Shown: positions 1 to 7,155 of the stretch, piece by piece
Layout: each line of letters begins with the position of its first letter
Position numbering within the stretch: the first letter of the stretch is position 1
Assembly: GCF_025399895.1 (NCBI RefSeq)
Contig: NZ_JAODUA010000020.1
Span: forward strand, 1 to 64,000
DNA length: 64,000 nt
Direction: 5' to 3'
Source: Streptomyces sp. ASQP_92
GTDB lineage: Bacteria > Actinomycetota > Actinomycetes > Streptomycetales > Streptomycetaceae
The notes under the pieces: generated by a model
Seen by the model: only the letters and a program-made list of their open reading frames with translations
Databases searched by the model: none
Told to the model about the DNA's origin: nothing
Made by a program: the position numbers and the translations under genes

Positions 1-522
1 ATCCCGTGTCCGGTCTCCGGCTCGGTGATCCTCGTCCCGGTCGCCACGGCAGTCACAACCAGACCTCTTCTTGTCCCGACGACGTTTCGCAGACAGAAAA
101 ACTAACATGGCCAGGGTAGACATTGGACGGCTCAAGGGTTACGGTTTCTGCTGTAGCCAGAAGTTGAGGACCACAGAGCAGGGCAGACCTGAACTGCCCT
201 GCGAGCAGCAAGCAGGACGTGCCTTCGGGCGCGAGCACCACCCGCGGTATCCAGCAGTACAACGCCAGTAACAAACCGAGGTAAGGAGCGAACGCCATCA
301 GGATCGCCCGGGCGAGGCACAAGCCGCTCGGGTACCGCAGACCCCGGATTGGAAGGTGGTCCCCGGTCACGCATCCGCGATCCCCGCAGTCCCGCCCGCT
401 CGGACGGCACCTGCGGATAAACAGTCCGGCGCACTGTGCCGGTAGATGGTGTTGAAAGCTCGGGGCCCGGGTCGCCAGTACGGCACCCGGGCCCCTCGAC
501 GCGTCCCCGAAAGAAGAGGTCT
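1..522. other. Left-edge stretch without a confident gene
   Basis: No convincing gene is seen before the MerR start. The only candidate is a minus-strand frame at 53-370 encoding 105 residues. It has one hydrophobic segment (around residues 20-45), a TTA codon and poor G/C bias at third codon positions compared with its neighbours. It could be decayed or transferred DNA. Codon bias argues against it being a resident gene. Confidence 0.4.
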
Positions 523-855
523 ATGCCCGCTGTCGAACCCCGCCCCGTCGACAAGCTCGATGACGACGACTACCCCGCGTACACCATGGGCCGGGCCGCC
601 GAGATGCTCGGCACCACCCCCGCCTTCCTGCGTGCGCTGGGCGAACACCGCCTGATCAATCCCCTGCGCTCCGAGGGCGGCCACCGCCGCTACTCCCGCT
701 ATCAGCTGCGTATCGCCGCCCGCGCCCGTGAACTGGTGGATCAGGGCACCCCGATAGAGGCTGCTTGTCGCATCGTCATCCTCGAGGACCAACTTGAAGA
801 GGCCCGGCGCATGAACGAGGAGTTGCGCACCCGGGACCGCGAGCCGCAGAGGTAG
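523..855 (+). CDS. MerR-family HTH transcriptional regulator
   Basis: A 110-residue cytoplasmic DNA-binding protein. Residues about 20-60 form a MerR-type winged HTH (YTMGRAAEMLG, then a GGHRRYSRYQL wing), and residues 60-105 form a helical dimerisation coil rich in E, R and L. It has no C-terminal effector domain, so it is the short form of the family. ATG 523 is chosen because AAGAAGAGG precedes it at normal spacing; an upstream ATG at 436 adds a low-complexity leader with no RBS. It converges with the DUF2267 gene 40 bp downstream. HspR is also a small MerR protein and a heat-shock gene lies nearby, but the HspR signature is not strong enough to name it. The target is unknown. Confidence 0.8.
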   Translation: MPAVEPRPVDKLDDDDYPAYTMGRAAEMLGTTPAFLRALGEHRLINPLRSEGGHRRYSRYQLRIAARARELVDQGTPIEAACRIVILEDQLEEARRMNEELRTRDREPQR

Positions 856-896
856 CCGCGGACGCGGGCCCGGGCGGGGAACGCCGCCTCCAGCGG

Positions 897-1331
897 TCAG
901 GCGGCCTGGGTGAGTTCGGCGCGACCGAATAGGAGGGCGTGGCCGGAGGGGAGTTGATCGAGGATGCGGGCGAGGAGGTCGGGACCCGCCAGCGCGGCGA
1001 CCGTGGTGAGGACCGCCCCCGTGTCCCAGCGGGTCGTGGCCATGCTCGCGCCCGTGCGGGCGGCGAGGTCCTTGACGAAGGCCCACCCGGTGAGCGGCTC
1101 GGCGACCGGGATCTGCGCGGTGAGCACGAGGGCGGCCTCGACGGGCAGTCGGGCGGCGAGCTCGACCCGTTCGTCGCCCGTCAACTGGCGCCCCAGGCCC
1201 GCGAGTACGGTGTGGATGGCCCGCTCCGCCTGCTCCCGGGTGGGATAGGCGCCTTCGTACCGGACCTTCTCCAGCATCTGCTCGTACGTCGTCACGGGGA
1301 CGTGCTGGGCCGGGTCGTTGCGGTGGAACAT
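897..1331 (-). CDS. DUF2267 domain protein
   Basis: A 144-residue soluble protein. Its core (about 14-135) matches the helical DUF2267 fold: a YEQMLEKVR opening, a central GRQLTGDERVELAARLP segment and a tail in which a second DUF2267-like half is implied. GAAAGG lies 10-11 nt before ATG 1331, while longer starts run into non-coding-like sequence. Biochemical function is unknown; in actinomycetes the family often sits among stress and heat-shock genes. Here it follows hsp18 on the same strand after a 233-bp gap holding a short CTACGGCTG duplication, so co-transcription is possible but not shown. Confidence 0.8.
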   Translation of the reverse strand: MFHRNDPAQHVPVTTYEQMLEKVRYEGAYPTREQAERAIHTVLAGLGRQLTGDERVELAARLPVEAALVLTAQIPVAEPLTGWAFVKDLAARTGASMATTRWDTGAVLTTVAALAGPDLLARILDQLPSGHALLFGRAELTQAA

Positions 1332-1564
1332 GGAGCGCTGTCGCCTTTCTCGTGACAGGGGTCGAGTGGCCCGGGCGGCCGGATCCGGCGGCCGCCGGTG
1401 GCCGGGTGTTCGACTGTCCGGCATTTCGGTGCCGGGGCCGGCGTGTTGACGGGTGCACGCATACGACGAGGGGGGGGCGGGCTCGGGGGCTCGGCGCCCG
1501 CCCTCCGCTCGCGTCGACCGCGGCTGCTGCCGCGTCTCCTACGGCTGCTACGGCTGCCGGGGAC

Positions 1565-1996
1565 TCAGCCGGAGATCTGCTGGCGGGAGGACCCCACGCC
1601 GATGGCGATCTTGCGGGGCTTGGCCCGCTCGGCGATCGGGATGCGCAGGGTGAGGACACCCGCGTCGTAGTCGGCCCTGATCCGCTCGGTGTCCAGCGTG
1701 TCGGCCAGCACGATCTGGCGGGAGAAGACGCCCAGAGGGCGCTCCGACAGCTCCATCTTCACGTCGTCGGCCTTCGGCGAAGGGCGGCGCTCGGCCTTGA
1801 CGGTCAGCATGTTCCGTTCGACATCGATGTCGATCGCGTCCGCGCTGACACCGGGGAGGTCGAAGGCCACGACGTACTCGTCGCCTTCGCGGTACGCGTC
1901 CATGGCCATCGTGGCCGGCCGCGTCCAGGTACCCGGGGCCACCAGCTGCTGGGTGAGCCGGTCGAGTTCGCGGAACGGGTCGGTGCGCATCAACAT
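1565..1996 (-). CDS. hsp18: Small heat-shock protein Hsp18 (Hsp20 family)
   Basis: A 143-residue ATP-independent holdase chaperone of the alpha-crystallin/Hsp20 family. The N-terminus MLMRTDPFRELDRL is followed by the alpha-crystallin domain (about 35-130), including the GVLTLRIPI consensus near the end. ATG 1996 has GGAGG seven bases upstream. A consensus-type promoter and two RheA-type operators lie directly upstream, and the repressor gene rheA is divergent, as in Streptomyces albus. It should therefore be silent at normal temperature and induced on heat shock by loss of RheA binding. Product and regulation are both well supported by sequence and context. Confidence 0.94.
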   Translation of the reverse strand: MLMRTDPFRELDRLTQQLVAPGTWTRPATMAMDAYREGDEYVVAFDLPGVSADAIDIDVERNMLTVKAERRPSPKADDVKMELSERPLGVFSRQIVLADTLDTERIRADYDAGVLTLRIPIAERAKPRKIAIGVGSSRQQISG

Positions 1997-2052
1997 CGCG
2001 AAACACCTCCAGAAGGTTCGGGCAGTACCTGCCAATGCGCTTCACTGAAACC

Positions 2053-2081
2053 GTTGTAACATGTCATCCAATGGACGACAA
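2053..2081 (-). promoter_or_regulatory. hsp18 promoter (-35/-10)
   Basis: On the minus strand, TTGTCG (2081-2076) and TACAAC (2058-2053) are separated by exactly 17 bp, a vegetative sigma type arrangement. Operator O1 occupies the -35 and spacer, so repressor binding would block polymerase. Confidence 0.7.
2062..2080. promoter_or_regulatory. RheA operator O1
   Basis: TGTCATCCAATGGACGACA: arms TGTCATC and GACGACA around 5 bp, one mismatch from the TGTCATC-N5-GATGACA inverted repeat known for RheA. It overlaps the hsp18 -35 element. Confidence 0.82.
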
Positions 2082-2087
2082 GCCAGA

Positions 2088-2106
2088 TGTCGTCGATCGG
2101 ATGACA
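2088..2106. promoter_or_regulatory. RheA operator O2
   Basis: TGTCGTCGATCGGATGACA: arms TGTCGTC and GATGACA around 5 bp, again one mismatch from the RheA consensus. Its centre is 26 bp from that of O1 and it lies between O1 and the rheA start, so it probably serves autorepression and cooperative binding. Confidence 0.8.
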
Positions 2107-2124
2107 GTCGGAAGGAGGCGTCCC

Positions 2125-2802
2125 GTGACAGCAGCCGACCAACCGTCCCCTGCCCGCACCGATGCCCAGAGCCCCGCTTCGTTCTTCGCCGCCGCGGCGG
2201 CCCTGGAGGCCATAGAGGGCGAGCTGCGCGCCGCCCAGCACGAACCGGCGAGCGCCCGGGACGCCCTCACCGACGGCCCCGAGCAGGCGCTGGCCTCCCT
2301 CCTGCTGCTCCGGCAGATCCGCGAGGAGCTCTCCGGATGGGAGACCGGTCTCATCGAGTCCGCGCGTGAAGCCGGTGCGAGCTGGGCGGAGCTCGCGCAG
2401 CCCCTCGGTGTCGCGAGCCGCCAGGCGGCCGAACGCCGCTATCTGCGCAACCGCCCCGGCCCCGACGGCTCCACCGGCGAGCAGCGTGTCCAGGCCACCC
2501 GCGAACGCCGCGCGGCCGACCGCACCACGGCCGCCTGGGCTCGCGACAACGCGGCGGCTCTGCGACGCATCGCGAGTCAGATCTCCACTCTCGGCGACCT
2601 GGCCCCGGCCTCCCGCGGCCCCCTCACCCGGCTCGACGCGGCGCTCGGGGACAACGACCCCACGGCCCTGGTCGACCCGCTCGGCGCCGCCCGCCCCCAT
2701 CTGACGAACACCCACCCCGACCTCGCCGCCCGCCTCGACGCACTGCTCAACTCCCGTGATTCCAGGGGAGCTTCAGCCCCGAAGCGGTCCCGCGGAGCCT
2801 GA
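2125..2802 (+). CDS. rheA: Heat-shock repressor RheA (HSP18 transcriptional regulator)
   Basis: A 225-residue protein, close to the roughly 230 residues of S. albus RheA, the temperature-sensing repressor of hsp18. The middle (about 60-120) is helical with a WAELAQPLGVASRQAAERRY segment that reads as an HTH (the 'sigma-70 region 4-like' WxxLAxxLGxxSRQAAERR motif). The C-terminal part is helical and Ala/Leu-rich. GTG 2125 is chosen for GGAGG eight bases upstream. It is divergent from hsp18, and the two operators lie in the 128-bp gap. The identification rests on HTH sequence, size, synteny and operators together; automated pipelines sometimes call this family a 'type III effector'. Confidence 0.88.
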   Translation: MTAADQPSPARTDAQSPASFFAAAAALEAIEGELRAAQHEPASARDALTDGPEQALASLLLLRQIREELSGWETGLIESAREAGASWAELAQPLGVASRQAAERRYLRNRPGPDGSTGEQRVQATRERRAADRTTAAWARDNAAALRRIASQISTLGDLAPASRGPLTRLDAALGDNDPTALVDPLGAARPHLTNTHPDLAARLDALLNSRDSRGASAPKRSRGA

Positions 2803-2900
2803 GGGGACTGAAGTTCCCGGGGGCCGGGGCCTGAGGTCCGGGGCCCGAGGAGGGTCCCGAGGGCGGGCGCCGTCCCCGCTCCCCGGGAACCCAACCCCCT

Positions 2901-3191
2901 TCAGCTCTTGGGGACTTGGATGATCCGTCCCTTCTCGTCGACGGTGTGGGTCTGCCAGTACTGGTCCCACTTGTCCCCCACGTGCTGGGGGACCTTCCCC
3001 TCGGGGTAGCGGGTGTAGCCCTTGGGCGGCTGCTGATCGTCGTCGACGCAGGCCCTGCCGGTGGAGCCCACGGTGTGGACCGGGTACTCACCGCCTCCGC
3101 AGATCGCGTCCTGCGAGGAGCAGCCGGTCAGGGCAGACAGGAGGACCGCCGAGGCCGCCGCACACCACATCGGCATGCGGTGTCGTCGCAT
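2901..3191 (-). CDS. Small secreted lipoprotein
   Basis: About 96 residues. A basic n-region (RRHRMP), a short hydrophobic core and lipobox LTGC predict lipidation and export to the outer face of the membrane. The mature part (about 75 residues) has three further Cys (DAICGGGEYPV, GRACVDDD) and a conserved-looking stretch PPKGYTRYPEGKVPQHV. It resembles the short Streptomyces family typified by SCO0607 (from memory; unverified). ATG 3191 lacks a clear RBS; GTG 3251, preceded by GGGAG, would add 20 Pro-rich residues and is an alternative. Function unknown. Confidence 0.68.
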   Translation of the reverse strand: MRRHRMPMWCAAASAVLLSALTGCSSQDAICGGGEYPVHTVGSTGRACVDDDQQPPKGYTRYPEGKVPQHVGDKWDQYWQTHTVDEKGRIIQVPKS

Positions 3192-3384
3192 GCCGGTGCA
3201 CGACGACGCTTTCCGGAGGGGCAGAGAGGGCGGGGGCGGGGGCTGGGGCACGGTGAACTCCCGGTGAGTAGTCGCTGCCACCCACCCTGCCCACAATGTC
3301 GGCGTACACGAATGCCGGTTGTACATCGGGACGCGTTCTGTGGGCGTGTCCTCCTTCGGTGGAGGTCTGGGGGCGGCTGGGGGC

Positions 3385-4920
3385 TCAGTCGGGCAGCGGG
3401 CCGAAGAGCATGTTCCCGGCGCAGCCGCGTTCCTCGCTGGTGAAGTAGTCCTGGAAGGCCTCGCTGAGTTCGTCGAGGCTGACGGCGCCGTCGCCGTTGG
3501 TGTCGACGCGGCGGGTCACGGTGAGGGCGTCCGCGGGGGCGACCCCGAAGGTCTGGAGCAGGCGCTGGGCCTCCTCGGCCTCCAGCATGTTGGTCCCGTT
3601 GGTGTCCGCCGTAGTGAGGAAGGCCACCACCATGGGCAGGAAATTGGCGAGATAGGCGTGGGGGGTGCCCACCAACTGCGCCACGGCCTCCTCGAAGGTG
3701 TCACGATCCAGGGGCGCCGACAGCTCCGTACCGGCCGCTTCGCACAGCCGCGCCCAGGACTCCTGGAACGCCTTGCCGAGGGTGGCCGCCCTGAAGGAGT
3801 CGGGACTGTGCCCGAAGGCCGCGGTGATCTCGGCGGCGGCACCCAGCCAGTCGCCCTCGGCGATCAGGCCGTCCTGGTCCTTGTCGAACAGGCCGAACAA
3901 GGTGCGGTACTTGGTGGCCAGGAACGGCGTGACGGCCCCTCGGCCGGAAGCCGCGCCGGACGGCGCGAGCTTCGCGCTGGTGGTGGTGAGGTACGAGCGC
4001 GCGACAGGGTTGGCCGAGGCGGCGAAGTGGGGCGAACGTCCCTGGTCGAGGGCGTCGAGGTACTCGCAGGTCGCGCGGTAACCGGCGGCCGCGCGGCGCT
4101 GGTTGAGGGCCAGCTCTTCGCGCGGGCCGGCTCGCAGGGCGACGTCCGAGCTCTCCGCGCCCGCTTCGCCACTGGGCAGAATGTGTACGCGGACACCGGG
4201 CGGATGGCTGCTGAGGATCTGGGCGAGCCGGTGGCGCCGGGAGATCTCGAAGACCGTCGGGCCGATCTGCCAGGGCCACCGGGCGGGCCGCAGCGGTCGC
4301 TCGCGCTGCCGCATCCGCAGGACGTAGACGGTGGTGGCGCCGTAGGCGACCGCCCTGCTGACCGGCGCGGTCTCGACGATGCCCCCGTCCACATAGTGCT
4401 CGTCGCCGATCCGTACGGGCGCCCAGAGTCCGGGGATGGCACAGGAGGCCAGGACGGCGGGGAGGAGCGGGCCGGAGTCGAAGTAGCGGGCGGCGGCGCG
4501 TTCGATGGAGCTGGCGACACACTGGTAGGGCAGCGCCAGATCCTCGATCCGGGTCCGCTCGCCCAAGTAGGGGCGGACCACCTCGCGCAGGGCGTCCATG
4601 GACGCGAAGGCCGGGTGCCGCCTGAAGGTATTGGTCAGCACGCCCCGTACCGTCACGGCCATGACGCGTCTACCGAGCAACTCCCGCCACAGTTCGGTGA
4701 GTTGGTCGCATACGGCCGGGGTGGGATTCTTGGCGAGCAGCGCGCCCTGCAAGGCGCCGACGGAGGTGCCGAAGACGAGGTCCGGGACGATGTCACGCTC
4801 GAACAGCGCGCGCAGCATGCCGACCTGGTAGCCGCCCAGCTTCCCGCCGCCGCCGAGGACGAACGCGGTGCGGGGGGCGGCTTCGGGCGAAGCCGTCGGG
4901 GGGATGTCCGCTGCGGGCAT
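3385..4920 (-). CDS. Patatin-like phospholipase with C-terminal EF-hand domain
   Basis: A 511-residue cytoplasmic lipid acyl hydrolase candidate. The patatin domain spans about 18-300: oxyanion motif GGGGKLGG (23-30), nucleophile elbow GTSVG (51-55, Ser53) and the catalytic-dyad Asp in DGG (178-180). Residues about 335-495 form a calerythrin-like calcium-binding module with EF loops at 346-357 (DKDQDGLIAEGD), 439-450 (DTNGTNMLEAEE) and 473-484 (DTNGDGAVSLDE), plus a degenerate one near 405. AGGAGG precedes ATG 4920. There is no signal peptide. The acyltransferase gene upstream on the same strand makes phospholipid turnover a reasonable shared role. The fusion implies calcium control of lipase activity (inference). 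Confidence 0.88.
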   Translation of the reverse strand: MPAADIPPTASPEAAPRTAFVLGGGGKLGGYQVGMLRALFERDIVPDLVFGTSVGALQGALLAKNPTPAVCDQLTELWRELLGRRVMAVTVRGVLTNTFRRHPAFASMDALREVVRPYLGERTRIEDLALPYQCVASSIERAAARYFDSGPLLPAVLASCAIPGLWAPVRIGDEHYVDGGIVETAPVSRAVAYGATTVYVLRMRQRERPLRPARWPWQIGPTVFEISRRHRLAQILSSHPPGVRVHILPSGEAGAESSDVALRAGPREELALNQRRAAAGYRATCEYLDALDQGRSPHFAASANPVARSYLTTTSAKLAPSGAASGRGAVTPFLATKYRTLFGLFDKDQDGLIAEGDWLGAAAEITAAFGHSPDSFRAATLGKAFQESWARLCEAAGTELSAPLDRDTFEEAVAQLVGTPHAYLANFLPMVVAFLTTADTNGTNMLEAEEAQRLLQTFGVAPADALTVTRRVDTNGDGAVSLDELSEAFQDYFTSEERGCAGNMLFGPLPD

Positions 4921-5085
4921 GCTTTCCTCCTGATGACGCTCTCCGTGCCCTGACGGGCCGGCCGTTGTGCCTTTCCGGGGGCCGTGGTGCGTTCCCGGCG
5001 AACCGTGGGCGCCGGGCCGGGGCCTGAGGCGCGGTCCCGGGTCCTGGCGCGCTGTCCCGGCGGGTTCGGCCGAGCGGGTGGTCGC

Positions 5086-6207
5086 TCAGCGGCGTGGCGG
5101 GTCGTCCCAGTCGACCCGGTCGGTGCGGCCGACCCGGCCGACCCGGCCGGTGCGGGTGGCCAGCACCCAGGCGTCCAGCTCTCGCCAGCGCTCGTACAGC
5201 CAGGTCTCGAAACCGTCCGGGTCACGCGGCACCTCTTCGGGTGCGAAGCTCCGCCAGGAGATGTGGAGGGCCGTCTCGTCGTACGACGAGTAGCCCGGGC
5301 CCAGACGCCACGGCAGCACGTCCTCGAGCCCTGTGTGTCCGACCACCAGCACCTGGGCGTCGGGGGCGGTGGCGAGCAACGCCCCCGCGCCGCGCGCGAG
5401 GGGCGGCAGCACATGGGGCATCGCCTCCGCCGCGGTAGCCAGGTCGTGCCGCCCGGAGCGACGCAGATACGCGATGCGGGCCCACCGTCGCCGGGTGCTG
5501 AAGTTCGTGCCCTCGGGCAGGATGACCGCGGCGTCACGGCCCAACCGGGGCCCCATGGCCGCGAATTCGCGTGCGGCTCTGGCCCGCCCTTCGGCGTTCC
5601 AGCGCAGCGGCATCACGGAGGTGAGCCGCAGCAGGGCCGCCGCCCCGGGAAGGCAGGCAGCGGCGCTCTTGCACACGCCGTACGGACGTCGCCGCAGCAC
5701 GCCGGTGGCCAGATGGATTCCGAGCTGCATGTTCAGGAGCCCGGCGTGGCGCAGCAGGACGACGACGGGCCGCTCGGGGTCGAGGAGCGGCGGCTCCGGC
5801 CAGTGCACCCGTACGCCGATCGCACGCAGACCGGGGCCGAAGAACAGCCCGGTCGACCGGCGCACCAGATTCAGACAGAGAGCGTGGTGTTCGGACTGAC
5901 TTAGGGGGGTGCGCCGCCGGGACGCGTGGAACCCGATGTCGTTGAGGACCGCGCTCACCTCGCAGGTGAGCAGGTACGTGCCGTACAGCAGCGCCAGTCG
6001 GGTCCCGCCCCGCACCGGCGGGGGCAGCCGGCGGGCACACGCTCCGAGGATCAGCAGCAGCGGGGACAGGCCGAGCACGACGAGCACACATGCCACGAGG
6101 AGGGCGAGCCGGCCGCAGGTATGAAGCGCCCTCAGCACGGCGCGCAGCCCGTCCTCCAGGCTGCCGCGAGCCGTGTGCGCGGGCACTTGGCAGACCGCCT
6201 CCGGCAT
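5086..6207 (-). CDS. Lysophospholipid acyltransferase (PlsC/AGPAT-like), variant active site
   Basis: About 373 residues. One or two membrane segments lie near residues 31-57 and are followed by an AGPAT domain. Motif I reads RHAGLLN (His154), so Asn replaces the usual Asp of HX4D. The acceptor-binding motif PEGTNFS (231-237) is conserved. The family transfers acyl chains to lysophospholipids at the membrane. The C-terminus is basic and Arg-rich. ATG 6207 has GGGAG 11 nt upstream; ATG 6240 is an alternative. It lies 165 bp upstream of the patatin gene on the same strand, so one may remove and the other replace acyl chains. The missing Asp leaves true acyltransferase activity in doubt. Confidence 0.78.
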   Translation of the reverse strand: MPEAVCQVPAHTARGSLEDGLRAVLRALHTCGRLALLVACVLVVLGLSPLLLILGACARRLPPPVRGGTRLALLYGTYLLTCEVSAVLNDIGFHASRRRTPLSQSEHHALCLNLVRRSTGLFFGPGLRAIGVRVHWPEPPLLDPERPVVVLLRHAGLLNMQLGIHLATGVLRRRPYGVCKSAAACLPGAAALLRLTSVMPLRWNAEGRARAAREFAAMGPRLGRDAAVILPEGTNFSTRRRWARIAYLRRSGRHDLATAAEAMPHVLPPLARGAGALLATAPDAQVLVVGHTGLEDVLPWRLGPGYSSYDETALHISWRSFAPEEVPRDPDGFETWLYERWRELDAWVLATRTGRVGRVGRTDRVDWDDPPRR

Positions 6208-6384
6208 GGCCGGACCGACTCCCTGCTCCATGGGGTTCATGGACAATTGGGTCTCACACGTGACAGACCCGCGCAAGCCGGGCCACCCCTCGGACCGGGA
6301 CGAGGTATGTACGGCCGATTGGACGCCCAGGGGCTCCGTACCGGCGAAGGCCGTGAGACGAACGAGCGGTCACCGGGGCTCGGC

Positions 6385-7140
6385 TCACACCGTGAAGTAA
6401 CGGGTGAACGCGGAGGTGTCGGTGCCGAGGTAGCCGCCGAAGGGCGCGTCCAGTTCGTGGATGAGCAGCACCAGGAAGGTGATGAGCGCGGCCAGGCCCA
6501 TGACCATCACGATGTGGGTGAGGTTGCGCTGGATGCCGAAGAGGAACATGAAGGCCACGGTCAGCACTCCGCCCAGGATCAACCCGAGCCACAGGACCGG
6601 CGAGAGACTGCTCTGGGCGTCCTCCTCCCGGCCGCGGCGCGCCTCGTCGAGCGTGCCCAGCTGGGAGAGGAGTTCCTGGGCGGCCATCTGCTGCGCCGGG
6701 GTGGCGGTGGCCGGGACGCGAGCCGCGGTGCGCAGCTGATCGAGCATGGTCCAGCCTTCGGAGCCGAGGTCGTCGCGGGCCGCCATCCTCGGCCACTCGT
6801 TGGCGACGACGTGGCGGGCGTACTGCTCCGAGATGGCCCTGACCCGGCTCCGCTCGTCGGGCGGCAGGGCGTCCGCCACCAGATACGTCTGGTGCAGGGC
6901 GCCGGCCTCCGCCTGTACGTGGGACGAGGCGTTGTCGGTGGTCTCCCAGACGGACACCAGGGCGAGCCCCAGCACCAGCGCGTACAGCACACCGACCATC
7001 ATCGAGATGTACTCGGCGACGTCCTCGCGCGGCTCGTCGTCCGGATCCGGGGGGAAGAAACGGTGTTTCGCCATCACGGTCGCGGCGGCCACGAGGGCCA
7101 CCGCGAGGGTGATGGCGAGAGCCTGCATGGCAGGGGACAC
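6385..7140 (-). CDS. DUF4239 integral membrane protein
   Basis: A 251-residue protein with four predicted membrane helices (about 5-24, 45-65, 183-202, 208-228). The 115-residue central loop is predicted helical, as is typical of DUF4239 (bestrophin-like topology). GTG 7140 has GAGGAG five bases upstream. It begins 15 bp after the stop of the 672-residue surface protein, so the two are probably co-transcribed. Function is unknown; bestrophin-like channels are a possible distant relative. Confidence 0.82.
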   Translation of the reverse strand: MSPAMQALAITLAVALVAAATVMAKHRFFPPDPDDEPREDVAEYISMMVGVLYALVLGLALVSVWETTDNASSHVQAEAGALHQTYLVADALPPDERSRVRAISEQYARHVVANEWPRMAARDDLGSEGWTMLDQLRTAARVPATATPAQQMAAQELLSQLGTLDEARRGREEDAQSSLSPVLWLGLILGGVLTVAFMFLFGIQRNLTHIVMVMGLAALITFLVLLIHELDAPFGGYLGTDTSAFTRYFTV

Positions 7141-7155
7141 GAGAGCTCCTCGGGA

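Noticed and set aside
53..370. Possible 105-residue membrane protein at the left edge
   Set aside because: Poor codon bias, a TTA codon and no RBS or recognisable family; kept only as a note.
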